A DNA stretch of 64,000 nt from Acidimicrobilacustris europaeus (GTDB lineage Bacteria; Actinomycetota; Acidimicrobiia; Acidimicrobiales; Acidimicrobilacustridaceae), in contig OZ239146.1 of assembly GCA_965194515.1 (NCBI GenBank), forward strand, positions 496,001-560,000. The letters run 5' to 3'. The notes beneath the pieces are model-generated. The model saw nothing but the letters and a program-made list of their open reading frames with translations. It was not told where the DNA came from and ran no database searches. The position numbers and the translations under genes are program-made. Position 1 is the first letter of the stretch. The number at the start of each line of letters is the position of its first letter. Of the stretch, positions 24,959-33,662 are shown one piece after another.

Positions 24959-25516
24959 TCACGCGCCTTGGAGTTTTCCGCCGGTGGTGGTCGTGGTGGT
25001 GAGGTTGTCCACGAAGTCGGTGATGAAATTCGGATTCTTGAGTAAGAAGATCAGGTAGACGATGGAGAAAATGATGCCGATGACGCCGGTAACGATGCCG
25101 GCGGTGGCCATACCGTCGCCTTTCTTCCAGCCGTTCGAGCCGGCAATGGCCTTCCGGCTAGCAAGGCCAAGGCCAAGTGCGGTCGGGCCAAGAATGATGC
25201 CGAGAAAGCCTGTGCAGGTGATCGAAAGGATTCCGCACACCATCGATGCAATCGCCATGCCCGAGAACTTCGGCCCTTGCCCGGCCGGTTGTGGGGGAGG
25301 GGGAGTGCCCGGCCACGCAGGTTGCGATGCGGGGCTTCCGCCTGTGGCGGGCATCGGCGGCGGAGGAGGGGGAGTGGGCGAAGACGCGGTGGTGTTGGGT
25401 GTCTGGGCGCCTGGCCACGCGGGATTCGGAGCGAAGTCCGGCGGGTAATCCTCGGGCTGCGGGTTGACCGGTCGCTGGTCATCAGGAGAAAGGGGGTTGC
25501 CCCATGGGTCGGTCAT
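24959..25516 (-). CDS. DUF4190-type membrane protein with Pro-rich N-terminus
   Basis: A 185-residue protein. The first 80 or so residues are a disordered Pro/Ala/Thr-rich cytoplasmic region (PPDFAPNPAWPG, TPPPPPPMP). Two transmembrane helices follow (about 87-112, MVCGILSITCTGFLGIILG; and 138-160, IVTGVIGIIFSIVYLIFLL), with the Gly-rich LGLGLASRKAI loop between them. This is the DUF4190 arrangement, common in actinobacteria with no defined job. A short Thr-rich tail ends it. The ATG overlaps the upstream MauE-like gene by 4 bp (ATGA), so the two are made together. Confidence 0.8.
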   Translation of the reverse strand: MTDPWGNPLSPDDQRPVNPQPEDYPPDFAPNPAWPGAQTPNTTASSPTPPPPPPMPATGGSPASQPAWPGTPPPPQPAGQGPKFSGMAIASMVCGILSITCTGFLGIILGPTALGLGLASRKAIAGSNGWKKGDGMATAGIVTGVIGIIFSIVYLIFLLKNPNFITDFVDNLTTTTTTGGKLQGA

Positions 25517-26001
25517 CGTGATCGGACCCTACCGGCCAGATGCAGTGCGCCGCCTGCAACGGCGATGACTGCGAGAACCGCAAGGGCATCAAGTGGGGTG
25601 ATCGCGGTGGGTCGATCGGTCGCAAGACAGACCAGAGCGAGTGCCATGAGCAGCAGGTTGCGGATGACGTCGCGAACGGAAATGGGTTGGGCCCGGGAGG
25701 AACCAAAACACGCACACGGCGCGCGCACGCCAGCGCGAAGACGGCCGATCAGAAATGTGGTGAAGAACGCGAGCGAGACGAGCGCGGCAATCGCCCCTGC
25801 CGGAGGGACGATGAGGAGCAACGCCACGATTGAGAGTTCGGCGAGTGGTACGAACCGAGCGAAGAACGATGCTCGGGGAATCCCGAGTCCGTCAAAGTCA
25901 CGTTCGGTCGCAGAGACATCGCGAAGTTTCGCGACTGCGGCAATCGCAAAGATTGCGGCAAGTGCAACTGCTGCTGCGTACCCGAGACCCGAAACAGTCA
26001 T
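25513..26001 (-). CDS. MauE/DoxX-like membrane protein
   Basis: A 162-residue protein with four predicted transmembrane helices (about 5-25, 47-67, 70-88, 110-155). The conserved CACFG after the third helix matches the MauE family, in which a Cys pair between helices serves redox roles in periplasmic protein maturation. In the methylamine system MauE works with MauD; here no MauD or methylamine dehydrogenase is near, so a general thiol-redox or membrane scaffold role is more likely. It is co-transcribed with the DUF4190 gene and divergent from the lipoprotein hydrolase. Confidence 0.7.
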   Translation of the reverse strand: MTVSGLGYAAAVALAAIFAIAAVAKLRDVSATERDFDGLGIPRASFFARFVPLAELSIVALLLIVPPAGAIAALVSLAFFTTFLIGRLRAGVRAPCACFGSSRAQPISVRDVIRNLLLMALALVCLATDRPTAITPLDALAVLAVIAVAGGALHLAGRVRSR

Positions 26002-26029
26002 TGACCCATTGTTGTCCGAACTTGGGTCC

Positions 26030-26035
26030 TAAAGT
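26030..26035 (+). promoter_or_regulatory. -10 box of a probable leaderless promoter
   Basis: TAAAGT is 6 nt (CAGCAC) before GTG 26042; there is no Shine-Dalgarno sequence. Confidence 0.5.
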
Positions 26036-26041
26036 CAGCAC

Positions 26042-27460
26042 GTGCATCGCTTTCTCACTCTTTCCAAGCAGCCTTGGGCTGTTCTGGCCGTTTTCGCGCT
26101 GGCGCTCCTCTCTGTCACTGCGTGTTCACGTTCGTCATCGGACTCGAACAAGGCATCGAGCGACCGTCGTGTCGGAACCGTGTTCCCGGTGGGAATCTCA
26201 TCGTTCACGTTTGTTGACGAGTCTCGTCCAACACCAGCGAACGCAACGCAACCCGGTTCTCCGACTCGAACGCTGTCGGTGCGAGTGTGGTACCCGGCTG
26301 TGGCACCCAGTGCTGATGAAGCGCGCGACGACGATTTCTCATCGGTGCCTGATCCTTCACCATCGTTCGATGCACCTCCGGCGACTGGTGCGGGTCCATT
26401 CCCCCTCATCGTCTTTGGTCATGGACTCGGAGGTGTTCCCGCCGTGTACGGAGATCTCCTCGAATCATGGGCTGCAGCGGGTTTCGTGGTGGCTGCTCCG
26501 GCATTTCCGCTGAGCAATGAGAACTCGCCGGGTGGGCCCGATGCTGGAGACGTGTCGAATCAGCCCGGAGACGTCTCTGCGGTGATCACCGAGGCGCTTG
26601 CGCTGTCAGCTAGTGCCGAAGGTCGAGTGCTTGCGGGGATGATCGACGGCGAGCACATTGGCGTCGCCGGTCATTCCAACGGTGGAATCACGACAGCAGG
26701 ATTGATTGGGCAGTCATGTTGTTTCGATGACCGGGTTGATGCTGCGATCATCATCGCTGGAACATCGCAGCTTCTTCCGGGAAAAACTTTCGATTGGTCT
26801 CGGACGCCGCCATTGCTCGTGATGCATGGCGAAGACGACACACTTATTCCGCTTGATGAAGGCAAACGTCTTTTCAACAAGGCCCGCAGCCCGAAGGGTT
26901 TGTTCACGCTTCTGGGAATTGATCACGGGTCGTTTCTTGTCCGAGATTCCAAAGCATTCCCCATCACCGTGAAGACTTCGCTTGATTTTTGGAACGGTTA
27001 TCTGAAACTTGATGCCTTAGCGGTAGCTGCTCTTCCCAATGACCAAGAGCCTGGAGTGGCGACGATGACGTTCGTGAGCGAGGACGATGATGACGTCGCC
27101 GTTGAATTGTCGGAATCGAAGATGCTGTCACGTTCAGCATCGGTGGAACCCTCGATAAATCTGCGAAATGGTCAGCTAGTCCGAGTGACATGGTCGGGGT
27201 TCATCCCCGGGCGTGTTGTCAATGTGGTGCAGTGCTCCGATGGTGGTCGAGGAAGCTCGGCCTCATGCAACCTCGTGACGGGAAAAATCCTTCAGCCGAA
27301 TCCGACTGGATCAGGATCGCTCGACCTTGAGATCGTGGTCGGACGGGTTGGAGATGGGCGATGTGACTCAACTGCAGCAGACTGCGTCATCGTGGTCAAT
27401 GACGCATCGCTGCAAGACGACGACGCCAACATTCGAATCCCACTGACGTTTGCTCCTTGA
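26042..27460 (+). CDS. Lipoprotein alpha/beta hydrolase with C-terminal neocarzinostatin-like domain
   Basis: A 472-residue exported protein. A signal peptide with lipobox LSVTAC puts the Cys near residue 28 as the lipid anchor. The alpha/beta-hydrolase domain (about 60-330) carries the nucleophile in GHSNGG, an oxyanion element FGHGLGG, an Asp in MHGEDDTLIP and a His in GIDHGSF. This layout resembles PAF-acetylhydrolase or dienelactone-hydrolase relatives acting on short esters. The last 110 residues (about 360-472) form a beta-rich module of the type GQLVRVTWSGFIPGRVVNVVQC, paired cysteines, then CVIVVND...IPLTF. This recalls the neocarzinostatin/macromomycin immunoglobulin-like fold. The fusion is unusual. 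The start is a leaderless GTG. Confidence 0.75.
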   Translation: MHRFLTLSKQPWAVLAVFALALLSVTACSRSSSDSNKASSDRRVGTVFPVGISSFTFVDESRPTPANATQPGSPTRTLSVRVWYPAVAPSADEARDDDFSSVPDPSPSFDAPPATGAGPFPLIVFGHGLGGVPAVYGDLLESWAAAGFVVAAPAFPLSNENSPGGPDAGDVSNQPGDVSAVITEALALSASAEGRVLAGMIDGEHIGVAGHSNGGITTAGLIGQSCCFDDRVDAAIIIAGTSQLLPGKTFDWSRTPPLLVMHGEDDTLIPLDEGKRLFNKARSPKGLFTLLGIDHGSFLVRDSKAFPITVKTSLDFWNGYLKLDALAVAALPNDQEPGVATMTFVSEDDDDVAVELSESKMLSRSASVEPSINLRNGQLVRVTWSGFIPGRVVNVVQCSDGGRGSSASCNLVTGKILQPNPTGSGSLDLEIVVGRVGDGRCDSTAADCVIVVNDASLQDDDANIRIPLTFAP

Positions 27461-27467
27461 GCCAAAT

Positions 27468-28448
27468 TCAGACGCGCGGCCAGGAACGGCGCGGTCCACG
27501 GACCTTTGCACTTCGAGCCCACGAACGGCGCCAAACTCCAGCATCGGGACCATCAAGAGTCGGGGTCTTTTCCGACGCAGCGTTCTTGCGGGCCTGCCAC
27601 CAATCGGTTGCAGATTCATCTCCGAGTGCCGCGACGGCTTCTTGGATGCGAACGGCGAATGATTTCGAATCCTCGCCTTCGGCCGCCTGCATTGGCGATC
27701 CGAAAACGACGGTCGTGTGGGCTGGGCGTGGGAAGTTCTTTCCCTTTGGAAGCACCTTGTTCGTGCCTTGGATGAAGACGGGAACGACAGGTGCGCCGCT
27801 GTGTGACGACAGAAATGCTGCGCCAGAGGTGAACGGACGGGCCCAACCGTCGGGGGAGCGAGCGCCCTCGGGGAAGATGAGCATGCTCCAGTTGTCTCGC
27901 AAGAGTTCAAGAGACTGATCGATGGCTTTGCGCGACACCTTCGTGCGCTCCACCGGGATTGCGCCGATGACCAACGCCGAAAGCGGTGATGTCACGCGAT
28001 TGGTGAACCAGTAGTCGGCAGCTGCGCCGATGAAGAGACGATTGCGCCAGGGTTCAGGAATCGCCGTCATCATCAACGGCGTGTCGGCGTGGCTGTGATG
28101 GTTGGCAGCGAAGATCACTGGACCATCGACATCGGTAAGGCGGTCGGTGCCATGGATGGACGGTGTCGCGAGAAGATCAACAACCGGCTTCATGACGCCA
28201 TTGAGGAGGAGTACGCGCGCGACGCGAGCCGGATACGAGCGGGCCCAGTCGGTGTCGTAGTTCGCACCGACGTTGTTCTCCTTCTTGAGGAGATCAACAC
28301 CAGCCGGCACCGATGGTGATTGCAGAATGGCTTTGGCCATGCGAGTAACTCGCGAACTCGTTTGGGCCGCCGTGGACACAGAACGGTTCACTGGCAGTCG
28401 CTTGATGAGGCGTGTCGCCTGTTTGCGAGTGATGGGCATCGGACGCAT
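27468..28448 (-). CDS. 1-acylglycerol-3-phosphate O-acyltransferase family protein (PlsC-like)
   Basis: A 326-residue acyltransferase of the glycerolipid LPLAT superfamily. The catalytic NHHSHAD contains the His-x4-Asp motif, and the FPEGARS segment (family FPEGTR) and PVERTKVSRKAI substrate-binding region are present. The enzyme moves an acyl chain from acyl-CoA or acyl-ACP onto a hydroxyl of a lipid acceptor at the membrane. The C-terminus extends about 60 residues beyond the core with a basic tail (RRSWARSAKVRGPRRSW). It is the last gene of the TetR-linked operon, 8 bp after the LarA-like gene, and its ATG is preceded by TGAGG. The acceptor could be lysophosphatidate or another lipid alcohol made by the operon. 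Confidence 0.9.
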   Translation of the reverse strand: MRPMPITRKQATRLIKRLPVNRSVSTAAQTSSRVTRMAKAILQSPSVPAGVDLLKKENNVGANYDTDWARSYPARVARVLLLNGVMKPVVDLLATPSIHGTDRLTDVDGPVIFAANHHSHADTPLMMTAIPEPWRNRLFIGAAADYWFTNRVTSPLSALVIGAIPVERTKVSRKAIDQSLELLRDNWSMLIFPEGARSPDGWARPFTSGAAFLSSHSGAPVVPVFIQGTNKVLPKGKNFPRPAHTTVVFGSPMQAAEGEDSKSFAVRIQEAVAALGDESATDWWQARKNAASEKTPTLDGPDAGVWRRSWARSAKVRGPRRSWPRV

Positions 28449-28456
28449 GACAGACC

Positions 28457-30052
28457 TCAGGAAACGTCGGCCATGAGGATGGGCGGATTGTGGAGGTGCG
28501 TGATTGTCGCGTCGCGACCGACCACATCGCTCGCCATTTCGAGGGCGTCTTGCAGTGTCGATGCTGGCTTGAAGCCGAGTCGACGCACTGCACGCACATC
28601 GCCACCAACAATGATGACCTGACCGACATGCTCAAGAGCATGTGAGCACCAGTACCACATGTAGAACGGGTGAACGCCGTGATACGCGTAGCTCGTGCGG
28701 TAGAGATGTCGATACCACTCGTCTTCAGCGAACGACTTTTCAAACTGTTCCGACATGACGACTGGGTCATGCGTTTGCGTCAGCACCTGATCGAAGAAGT
28801 CGATGTAGGACGGATGATGTACCGGATGGAATTCCCACGGTGTCGGGTGGCTCATGATGACAACGCCACCTTCACGCACCGGGGGGCGCCCGCGATACAG
28901 ATTGAAGAAGTAGCCGAGCCCGAGGCACGCAACGAGAATCGGATTGAGGATTGAGTTCACGTTGTAGGGGCTGATGTACGGAAGACCCATCGTGAGAATG
29001 TCGGTCTGTCCTTCAACCTGCACGAGGTGCTGGGCGTAGACATTTTCAGTAGTCAGTTTGTGGACGGCTTCAACCTCGCCAGCCTGCACAGATGTCATTG
29101 CGTGCGGTGCTTGCCAGGAGTTGAAGATCGATCGACGCGTGCGTTGCGGCATGCGATCGAGCGCAGTCTTCATTCCCGTGATCGTGATGCGGTCCTTGAG
29201 CGACCATTCCCATTCGCGCTTTTGCAGCACGCTCATGGGGCCTTCGGTGCCGAACACGTTGTTGTTCATCGTGGTTTCGATCTGGAAGACCTTCACCCCT
29301 GCATCACGAAGCACCTTGCCCATGCGCCAATTGGCGGAATGGAGTTCAGACTTGTGCTGATCCATGAACGACTTTGAATGACGCATCGTCTGCGGATTGT
29401 GGTGGTGGCGAAGTGAACGATACGAAGCAAGGCCGGTTGCGGTCGACTTCCAACCGCCGTCCATTGAGACGAGATTGATATTGACGTAGATGATGAGATC
29501 GCTCTCGGCCGCGCGCTTGTTGATCTCGACCTCTTCGCCCTTCTCGGTCTCGCCGATGAAGAGGAGGTTGTCGGGATCTTCTGCGTCGTGATTGACGAGA
29601 AGGCCATGGGGAGCGAAAGCGTCGTACACGCGGTCGCCAACGGCATGTCGAAGTTCGTCTTCGGTCATGCGGCGATGCAACGCCAGCGCGGCGATGAGCA
29701 TGACGTCGTCGACGCCAGCGGCTGCAGCAAGCTCAAGAACTGCTTCGATGACGCGCTGACGGATGTCGGGACGCTTCATTGGGGGAAGCGGCAACGAAAT
29801 GTCGTCGAATGCGATCGTGAGCTTCATGCCCGGCTTGAGAAGCGCGCGCAACGGCTCGCTATCGCCGATCGGGTTGTCGAGCGCATCACGAATGGCGCCA
29901 TCGGGGTTCTTTAGTGCCTCGATGGGCTCGGCCGGATAGATAACGCGGCTGCGCCCGGCGGGGAGCTTCTCGAGCCGGAAACCCTCTCCATGGTGAAAGA
30001 GGATTGGTGGCGTCGATCGATCGACGTCGAGGACGAATCCTGGTCTAGGCAC
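28457..30052 (-). CDS. LarA-like protein (lactate racemase family, DUF2088)
   Basis: A 531-residue protein related to the nickel-pincer lactate racemase LarA. Conserved elements, numbered from GTG 30052: FDDISLPLP near 82 (family DDxTRPxP), ALALHRRMT with H126, VNHDAED near 153, INKRAAESDLII near 177, GGWK with K202, and H218 in RHHHN. K202 is the position of the lysine that carries the cofactor in the Lactobacillus enzyme. The His in the usual PHxxAGFSGG segment is an Asn here. An AGGA 8 nt before GTG supports that start; ATG 30070 would add 6 residues. It overlaps the dehydrogenase end. About 100 residues longer than LarA at the C-terminus. No larB, larC or larE homologue is in the window. 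Confidence 0.75.
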   Translation of the reverse strand: MPRPGFVLDVDRSTPPILFHHGEGFRLEKLPAGRSRVIYPAEPIEALKNPDGAIRDALDNPIGDSEPLRALLKPGMKLTIAFDDISLPLPPMKRPDIRQRVIEAVLELAAAAGVDDVMLIAALALHRRMTEDELRHAVGDRVYDAFAPHGLLVNHDAEDPDNLLFIGETEKGEEVEINKRAAESDLIIYVNINLVSMDGGWKSTATGLASYRSLRHHHNPQTMRHSKSFMDQHKSELHSANWRMGKVLRDAGVKVFQIETTMNNNVFGTEGPMSVLQKREWEWSLKDRITITGMKTALDRMPQRTRRSIFNSWQAPHAMTSVQAGEVEAVHKLTTENVYAQHLVQVEGQTDILTMGLPYISPYNVNSILNPILVACLGLGYFFNLYRGRPPVREGGVVIMSHPTPWEFHPVHHPSYIDFFDQVLTQTHDPVVMSEQFEKSFAEDEWYRHLYRTSYAYHGVHPFYMWYWCSHALEHVGQVIIVGGDVRAVRRLGFKPASTLQDALEMASDVVGRDATITHLHNPPILMADVS

Positions 30053-31262
30053 GATTTCGTTCCTTTTCATTGCGAAGGTCAAAGGCGATACGAACTGCCC
30101 CGCGCCCGCCAGCATTTGCGGCGTGCGTGATGGCATCTTCAAAGCGGTCAAGCGAATAGGTGGCGCTTACCAGTCGACCGAGGTCGGCGGCAGCGACAAG
30201 TTCAAAGGCAAGATCGAACGTACGTCGACGTTCGCCGTTGGGAAGTGTTTCGGTTCCGTAGGCGTACGCACCGCTCATGGTGATCTCGCGTTGCCACAAT
30301 CCGGTGAGATCAAGGTGAACGTGACCGGGCATGCCCACCATCGTGATGCGACCCTTCGGGCGCACAACGGTGAGCGCTTCGGCGATGCTGCTTTCGCTGC
30401 CGACGCAATCGATGACGTGATCGGCGCCACCGGTAAGACGAACGATGTCACCGTCACCGATTGCGAGCGAGCCAGTGATGCGTCGAATTGGCCGGGAGAT
30501 GTGATCGGAAGCGATGACGTGATCGGCACCGAACTCGCGAGCGAGTTCTTGCTGATGAGGATGTTTCGCTACCGCAATGATCGTGCACTTGCGACCGTAT
30601 CGGCGAAGTGCGGCGATGGTGAGGAGTCCAAGAGCGCCAGAACCAAGAACAACGACGGTGTCACCCTCAGAAACATCGGCAGCGAGTGCGCCGTGTACCG
30701 CGCATGCGGTGGGTTCGACCATGACTGCGGCCTCGTCTGACCAGTCGGCGGGGACTGCATGCAATTGGCTGGCATGAGCGATCATGCTCGTGGACCAACC
30801 GCCGCCGGTATCGCAGCAAAAACCGCTTTGGAGGCCGGGGCTGATGTTGCCGAACGTGATGCGCTCACAGTTTCCGAGATCACCGCGTGCACAAGCTGCA
30901 CACACTGGGTCGATGCCGCGGGTGACACAGCCAAGTACGGGTTCCACAACAACGCGACCGGCCGGCACACCTTCAAACTCGTGGGTGAGATCGGCAACGA
31001 TCTCGTGGCCGGGAATGAACGGAAACGAAACGATTGGTTCGAAATAGCGGGAACTATTTCCGTCGATGGTTGCAAGGTCGGAACCGCAGATACCGGTAAG
31101 GCGCGGAAGGATTTCAACCCAACCGGGGCCCGGTAGCACTGGCGCATCAAGGCTGCGCAAACGAAGTGGTCCGACTTTGGCGCCACTGCCAGAACTGAGA
31201 CGACCAGCGATGTTGGCAGCAGCAAAGCGCGGGATGTTGCGCTCGAAGCGGAGGGCTCTCAT
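30045..31262 (-). CDS. Zinc-dependent alcohol dehydrogenase (MDR family)
   Basis: A 405-residue medium-chain dehydrogenase. The catalytic-zinc residues are visible as GICGSD near residue 45 and the PGHE near 73. The structural-zinc site is reduced: cysteines appear in CVTRGIDPVCAACARGDLGNCE, spaced like the four-Cys lobe. The Rossmann glycine motif is VLGSGALGLLT. It oxidises an alcohol or reduces an aldehyde with NAD(P). A very good AGGAGG lies 7 nt before ATG 31262, and the start overlaps the reductase-HAD gene by 4 bp (ATGA). It is followed by the overlapping LarA-like gene. It presumably handles an alcohol or aldehyde intermediate of the operon's pathway. Confidence 0.9.
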   Translation of the reverse strand: MRALRFERNIPRFAAANIAGRLSSGSGAKVGPLRLRSLDAPVLPGPGWVEILPRLTGICGSDLATIDGNSSRYFEPIVSFPFIPGHEIVADLTHEFEGVPAGRVVVEPVLGCVTRGIDPVCAACARGDLGNCERITFGNISPGLQSGFCCDTGGGWSTSMIAHASQLHAVPADWSDEAAVMVEPTACAVHGALAADVSEGDTVVVLGSGALGLLTIAALRRYGRKCTIIAVAKHPHQQELAREFGADHVIASDHISRPIRRITGSLAIGDGDIVRLTGGADHVIDCVGSESSIAEALTVVRPKGRITMVGMPGHVHLDLTGLWQREITMSGAYAYGTETLPNGERRRTFDLAFELVAAADLGRLVSATYSLDRFEDAITHAANAGGRGAVRIAFDLRNEKERNRA

Positions 31263-33616
31263 GCCGTGCCTCCTGGAACAAGCGGATTGGCGAGGCCGCC
31301 ATGTGCGGTGCGCCGAGGGCCGATTGGAATAAGTCGACGCGGCGAACCGGGAGCCTTCGAGAAATTCTCGACTAACCAACCGCGCTTGCGAGCAAGGGTG
31401 GCAAGACGAGTTTCGGGGTTAACGGCTACGGGGAAGCCAACGGCTTCAAGCATTGGAAGATCAGAACTGCTGTCGGCGTAGGCGACGGTTTCGCTCAGGC
31501 TCAAACCATGCGAGGCGGCGTAGTCGCGCAATACCTGTGCGCGGGTTTCGCCCGTGGGCGGAACGTTGCGGAGTTCGCCGTCGTATCGGCCATTCGTGAC
31601 GCTCATCTCGGCGGCGATGATGTCGTCGAAGAGGGGAGTCAGTGGCTTCACGACGAAGTCGAGTGCACCAGTAATGAGCACGGTGCGATGGCCAGCAGCT
31701 TTGTGCTCGCGTACTCGACGAATTGCTTCGGGGAACGACTTCGAAAGAATGAGTCGGGTGAACATCTCTGCTGAATCTTCTTCAATTTGTTGCAACGGTG
31801 CACCGTCGTAACGGCGGTAGAAGAAGCGCAGGAAGTCGGTGCGATCTTTGCGGTCAAGGGAGAGCAGCGTTGGGCCCTCGGCGATCATCTTGCCGATAAA
31901 GCGAAGGCGTTGATCGGCGGGCATGCGTCGCGTTGCCAAAAACGCGTAACTGGCAACAACGTTCGAAGCGATGAGTGTGTTCTCAAGGTCGAATGCAGCA
32001 AGTTGTCGTTCGGGGGCGAGGATCTGGCCGCGAAGTCGATCGGTACGGGTCGGGCCAATCTTTCCGCCCGGTGTGGTGCGAACGCGTGCTGCCTTGACGA
32101 CCGATGGAAGGTGAATTTCATTAACGAACTCGTCCCATTCGATGACGCGAGGATCGAAGCAGAAGTCGCGCTGATCTTCTGGGGTCTGGTTGTCCCAAAG
32201 TGCCAGCAAGCGGTCGAGGCCATAGATGGCTTCGCATTCGGCGTATGCGCCGTAGATCTGGACATAGCCAAGCGCCCGTTCGGCCTCTTCGCGCTTTTCT
32301 TCAACTGCTGCGCCCCACTCGGCTTGTTTGCCGCGCAAGGGGAGCGCGCCGAGGATGCTTTCGGCACGCCCAAGAGTTTTGGTCGCTCGTTCGAGTTGGC
32401 CCTTGACTCGGCCGCGGCCGGGAAACGACCAAGTCGGCACGATGATGGGCTGGCCCTTGGTGTCGTACAACGGACGCTGCTGGAACCACGCGCTGACAAG
32501 GTTGACCAAGCGGCGGTAGTGCAACGGGTTCTGCGAACCAGAGGCAACCTGAACAACCTCAGGTTCGAGCTCGGGGCCCTTTGCGGCGACCGCAATGATC
32601 GCAGCGGAAACAAGATCGACAGGAATGACGTCGACAACGCCTTCGGGAACGCCGGGGAATTCTTTGAGAAGACCGCGTGCGTAACTGATGATGATCGGCT
32701 CGGCCATACGGAATCCGCGAATCCAGCCTGGAACTGGTTCAGCAAGCGCCGATTCAATAATCGAAGGACGCACGATGCTGACCGGCACATCGCCGCGGGT
32801 TTCAACAAGCGCACGCTCGCCGAGGGCTTTTGTGTAGGCGTACGCGTCGGGCCATCCGAGTGATGCAGCACGGGCACGGCCGGTTTCAACCATGCGATCA
32901 GAGACCCAGCGATCGCGGAGTTGCTCGGTCTTCTCAGCAAGTAGTGGAGTTCCGGCAGCGCCCAGTTCACGATCGGCCTGTTGGCGGAAGTCGACGAGCT
33001 TTTCGGGAGTGCGGCTTTCGGCTTCAGCATCGCGACGTGCGCGACGTGCGCCTTCCACTTCGGCGCGCCAATCGACATCGATAAAGAAATGGCTTTGATC
33101 GACGAGCTGCTCGGGCGCCGCACCTCGATGGTTGCCAGCCACATAACAGGTGGACACGGCAACGAGGTGGGGCGTAATGCCGAGTTCGTTGCAAACAGCC
33201 GCAATGCGAGTTGGTCCAAGAAGGTTGACTTCAACCGCTGAATCAAGCGGGGAATCAAAACTTACGGTTGCAGCGGAGTGAATGATGGTGTCGCAACTGG
33301 CAAGAGCGGCGCGGCCTGCGTCATCAAGGCCGAGACCGTCGCGACCGACGTCGCCTGCAACCGACGTGATGCGTCGGGCAGTCATTGCTGCGAATTCATC
33401 CTTGCCGAGTTCGGAACGCAGTCGGTCGAAGGCGTCGTTCTTTAGGATTTCGCGAGCCACTCGCTGTTCAACGGTGGAGCGTCGGCCAGGACGAACCAGC
33501 AGCACGATCTCGCAATCGGGCACCGAGCGCAGAAGTCGCTCGAGAAGATTGGTGCCCAGGAAACCGGTGGTGCCGGTGATGAACAGCCGTTTGCCGGCGA
33601 GTGCTTCACGAATCAC
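31259..33616 (-). CDS. Fusion of fatty acyl-CoA reductase-like domain with HAD-IB phosphatase-like domain
   Basis: A 785-residue two-domain protein. The N-terminal part (about 1-380) is an extended short-chain dehydrogenase of the male-sterility type: GTTGFLG (15-21) binds NAD(P)H, and the catalytic Tyr259/Lys263 pair is in YAYTK. These domains reduce fatty acyl-CoA to aldehyde or alcohol. A variable middle segment (390-530) precedes a HAD-IB domain (535-760) with DLENT near 543, LITGALDF and YADSSSDLPM. In DxDxT the second Asp is a Glu here, so phosphatase activity is uncertain. The start is GTG 33616, 10 bp from the TetR palindrome. It heads the operon and is coupled by ATGA overlap to the alcohol dehydrogenase. 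Confidence 0.88.
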   Translation of the reverse strand: MIREALAGKRLFITGTTGFLGTNLLERLLRSVPDCEIVLLVRPGRRSTVEQRVAREILKNDAFDRLRSELGKDEFAAMTARRITSVAGDVGRDGLGLDDAGRAALASCDTIIHSAATVSFDSPLDSAVEVNLLGPTRIAAVCNELGITPHLVAVSTCYVAGNHRGAAPEQLVDQSHFFIDVDWRAEVEGARRARRDAEAESRTPEKLVDFRQQADRELGAAGTPLLAEKTEQLRDRWVSDRMVETGRARAASLGWPDAYAYTKALGERALVETRGDVPVSIVRPSIIESALAEPVPGWIRGFRMAEPIIISYARGLLKEFPGVPEGVVDVIPVDLVSAAIIAVAAKGPELEPEVVQVASGSQNPLHYRRLVNLVSAWFQQRPLYDTKGQPIIVPTWSFPGRGRVKGQLERATKTLGRAESILGALPLRGKQAEWGAAVEEKREEAERALGYVQIYGAYAECEAIYGLDRLLALWDNQTPEDQRDFCFDPRVIEWDEFVNEIHLPSVVKAARVRTTPGGKIGPTRTDRLRGQILAPERQLAAFDLENTLIASNVVASYAFLATRRMPADQRLRFIGKMIAEGPTLLSLDRKDRTDFLRFFYRRYDGAPLQQIEEDSAEMFTRLILSKSFPEAIRRVREHKAAGHRTVLITGALDFVVKPLTPLFDDIIAAEMSVTNGRYDGELRNVPPTGETRAQVLRDYAASHGLSLSETVAYADSSSDLPMLEAVGFPVAVNPETRLATLARKRGWLVENFSKAPGSPRRLIPIGPRRTAHGGLANPLVPGGTA

Positions 33617-33626
33617 AAACGAATGT

Positions 33627-33640
33627 TTACCACTTGGTAA
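33627..33640. promoter_or_regulatory. Perfect inverted repeat, probable TetR operator
   Basis: TTACCA - CT - TGGTAA is a perfect 6-2-6 palindrome lying midway between the divergent GTG 33616 and ATG 33663. It overlaps the likely -35 of the regulator gene, so binding could repress both directions. Confidence 0.65.
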
Positions 33641-33650
33641 GTGAACCGTC

Positions 33651-33656
33651 TACACT
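33651..33656 (+). promoter_or_regulatory. -10 box of a probable leaderless TetR transcript
   Basis: TACACT is 6 nt before ATG 33663 and no ribosome site is present. TTACCA at 33627 sits 18 bp upstream and would serve as -35 while being half of the operator. Confidence 0.5.
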
Positions 33657-33662
33657 TGTGTC

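Noticed and set aside
31787..32863. 358-codon plus-strand frame inside the reductase-HAD gene
   Set aside because: It is the antisense of a clearly recognisable two-domain protein; the sequence has no domain.
31885..33258. 457-codon frame in another phase of the same region
   Set aside because: Very Ser/Arg-rich sequence from codon bias in the overlapping real gene.
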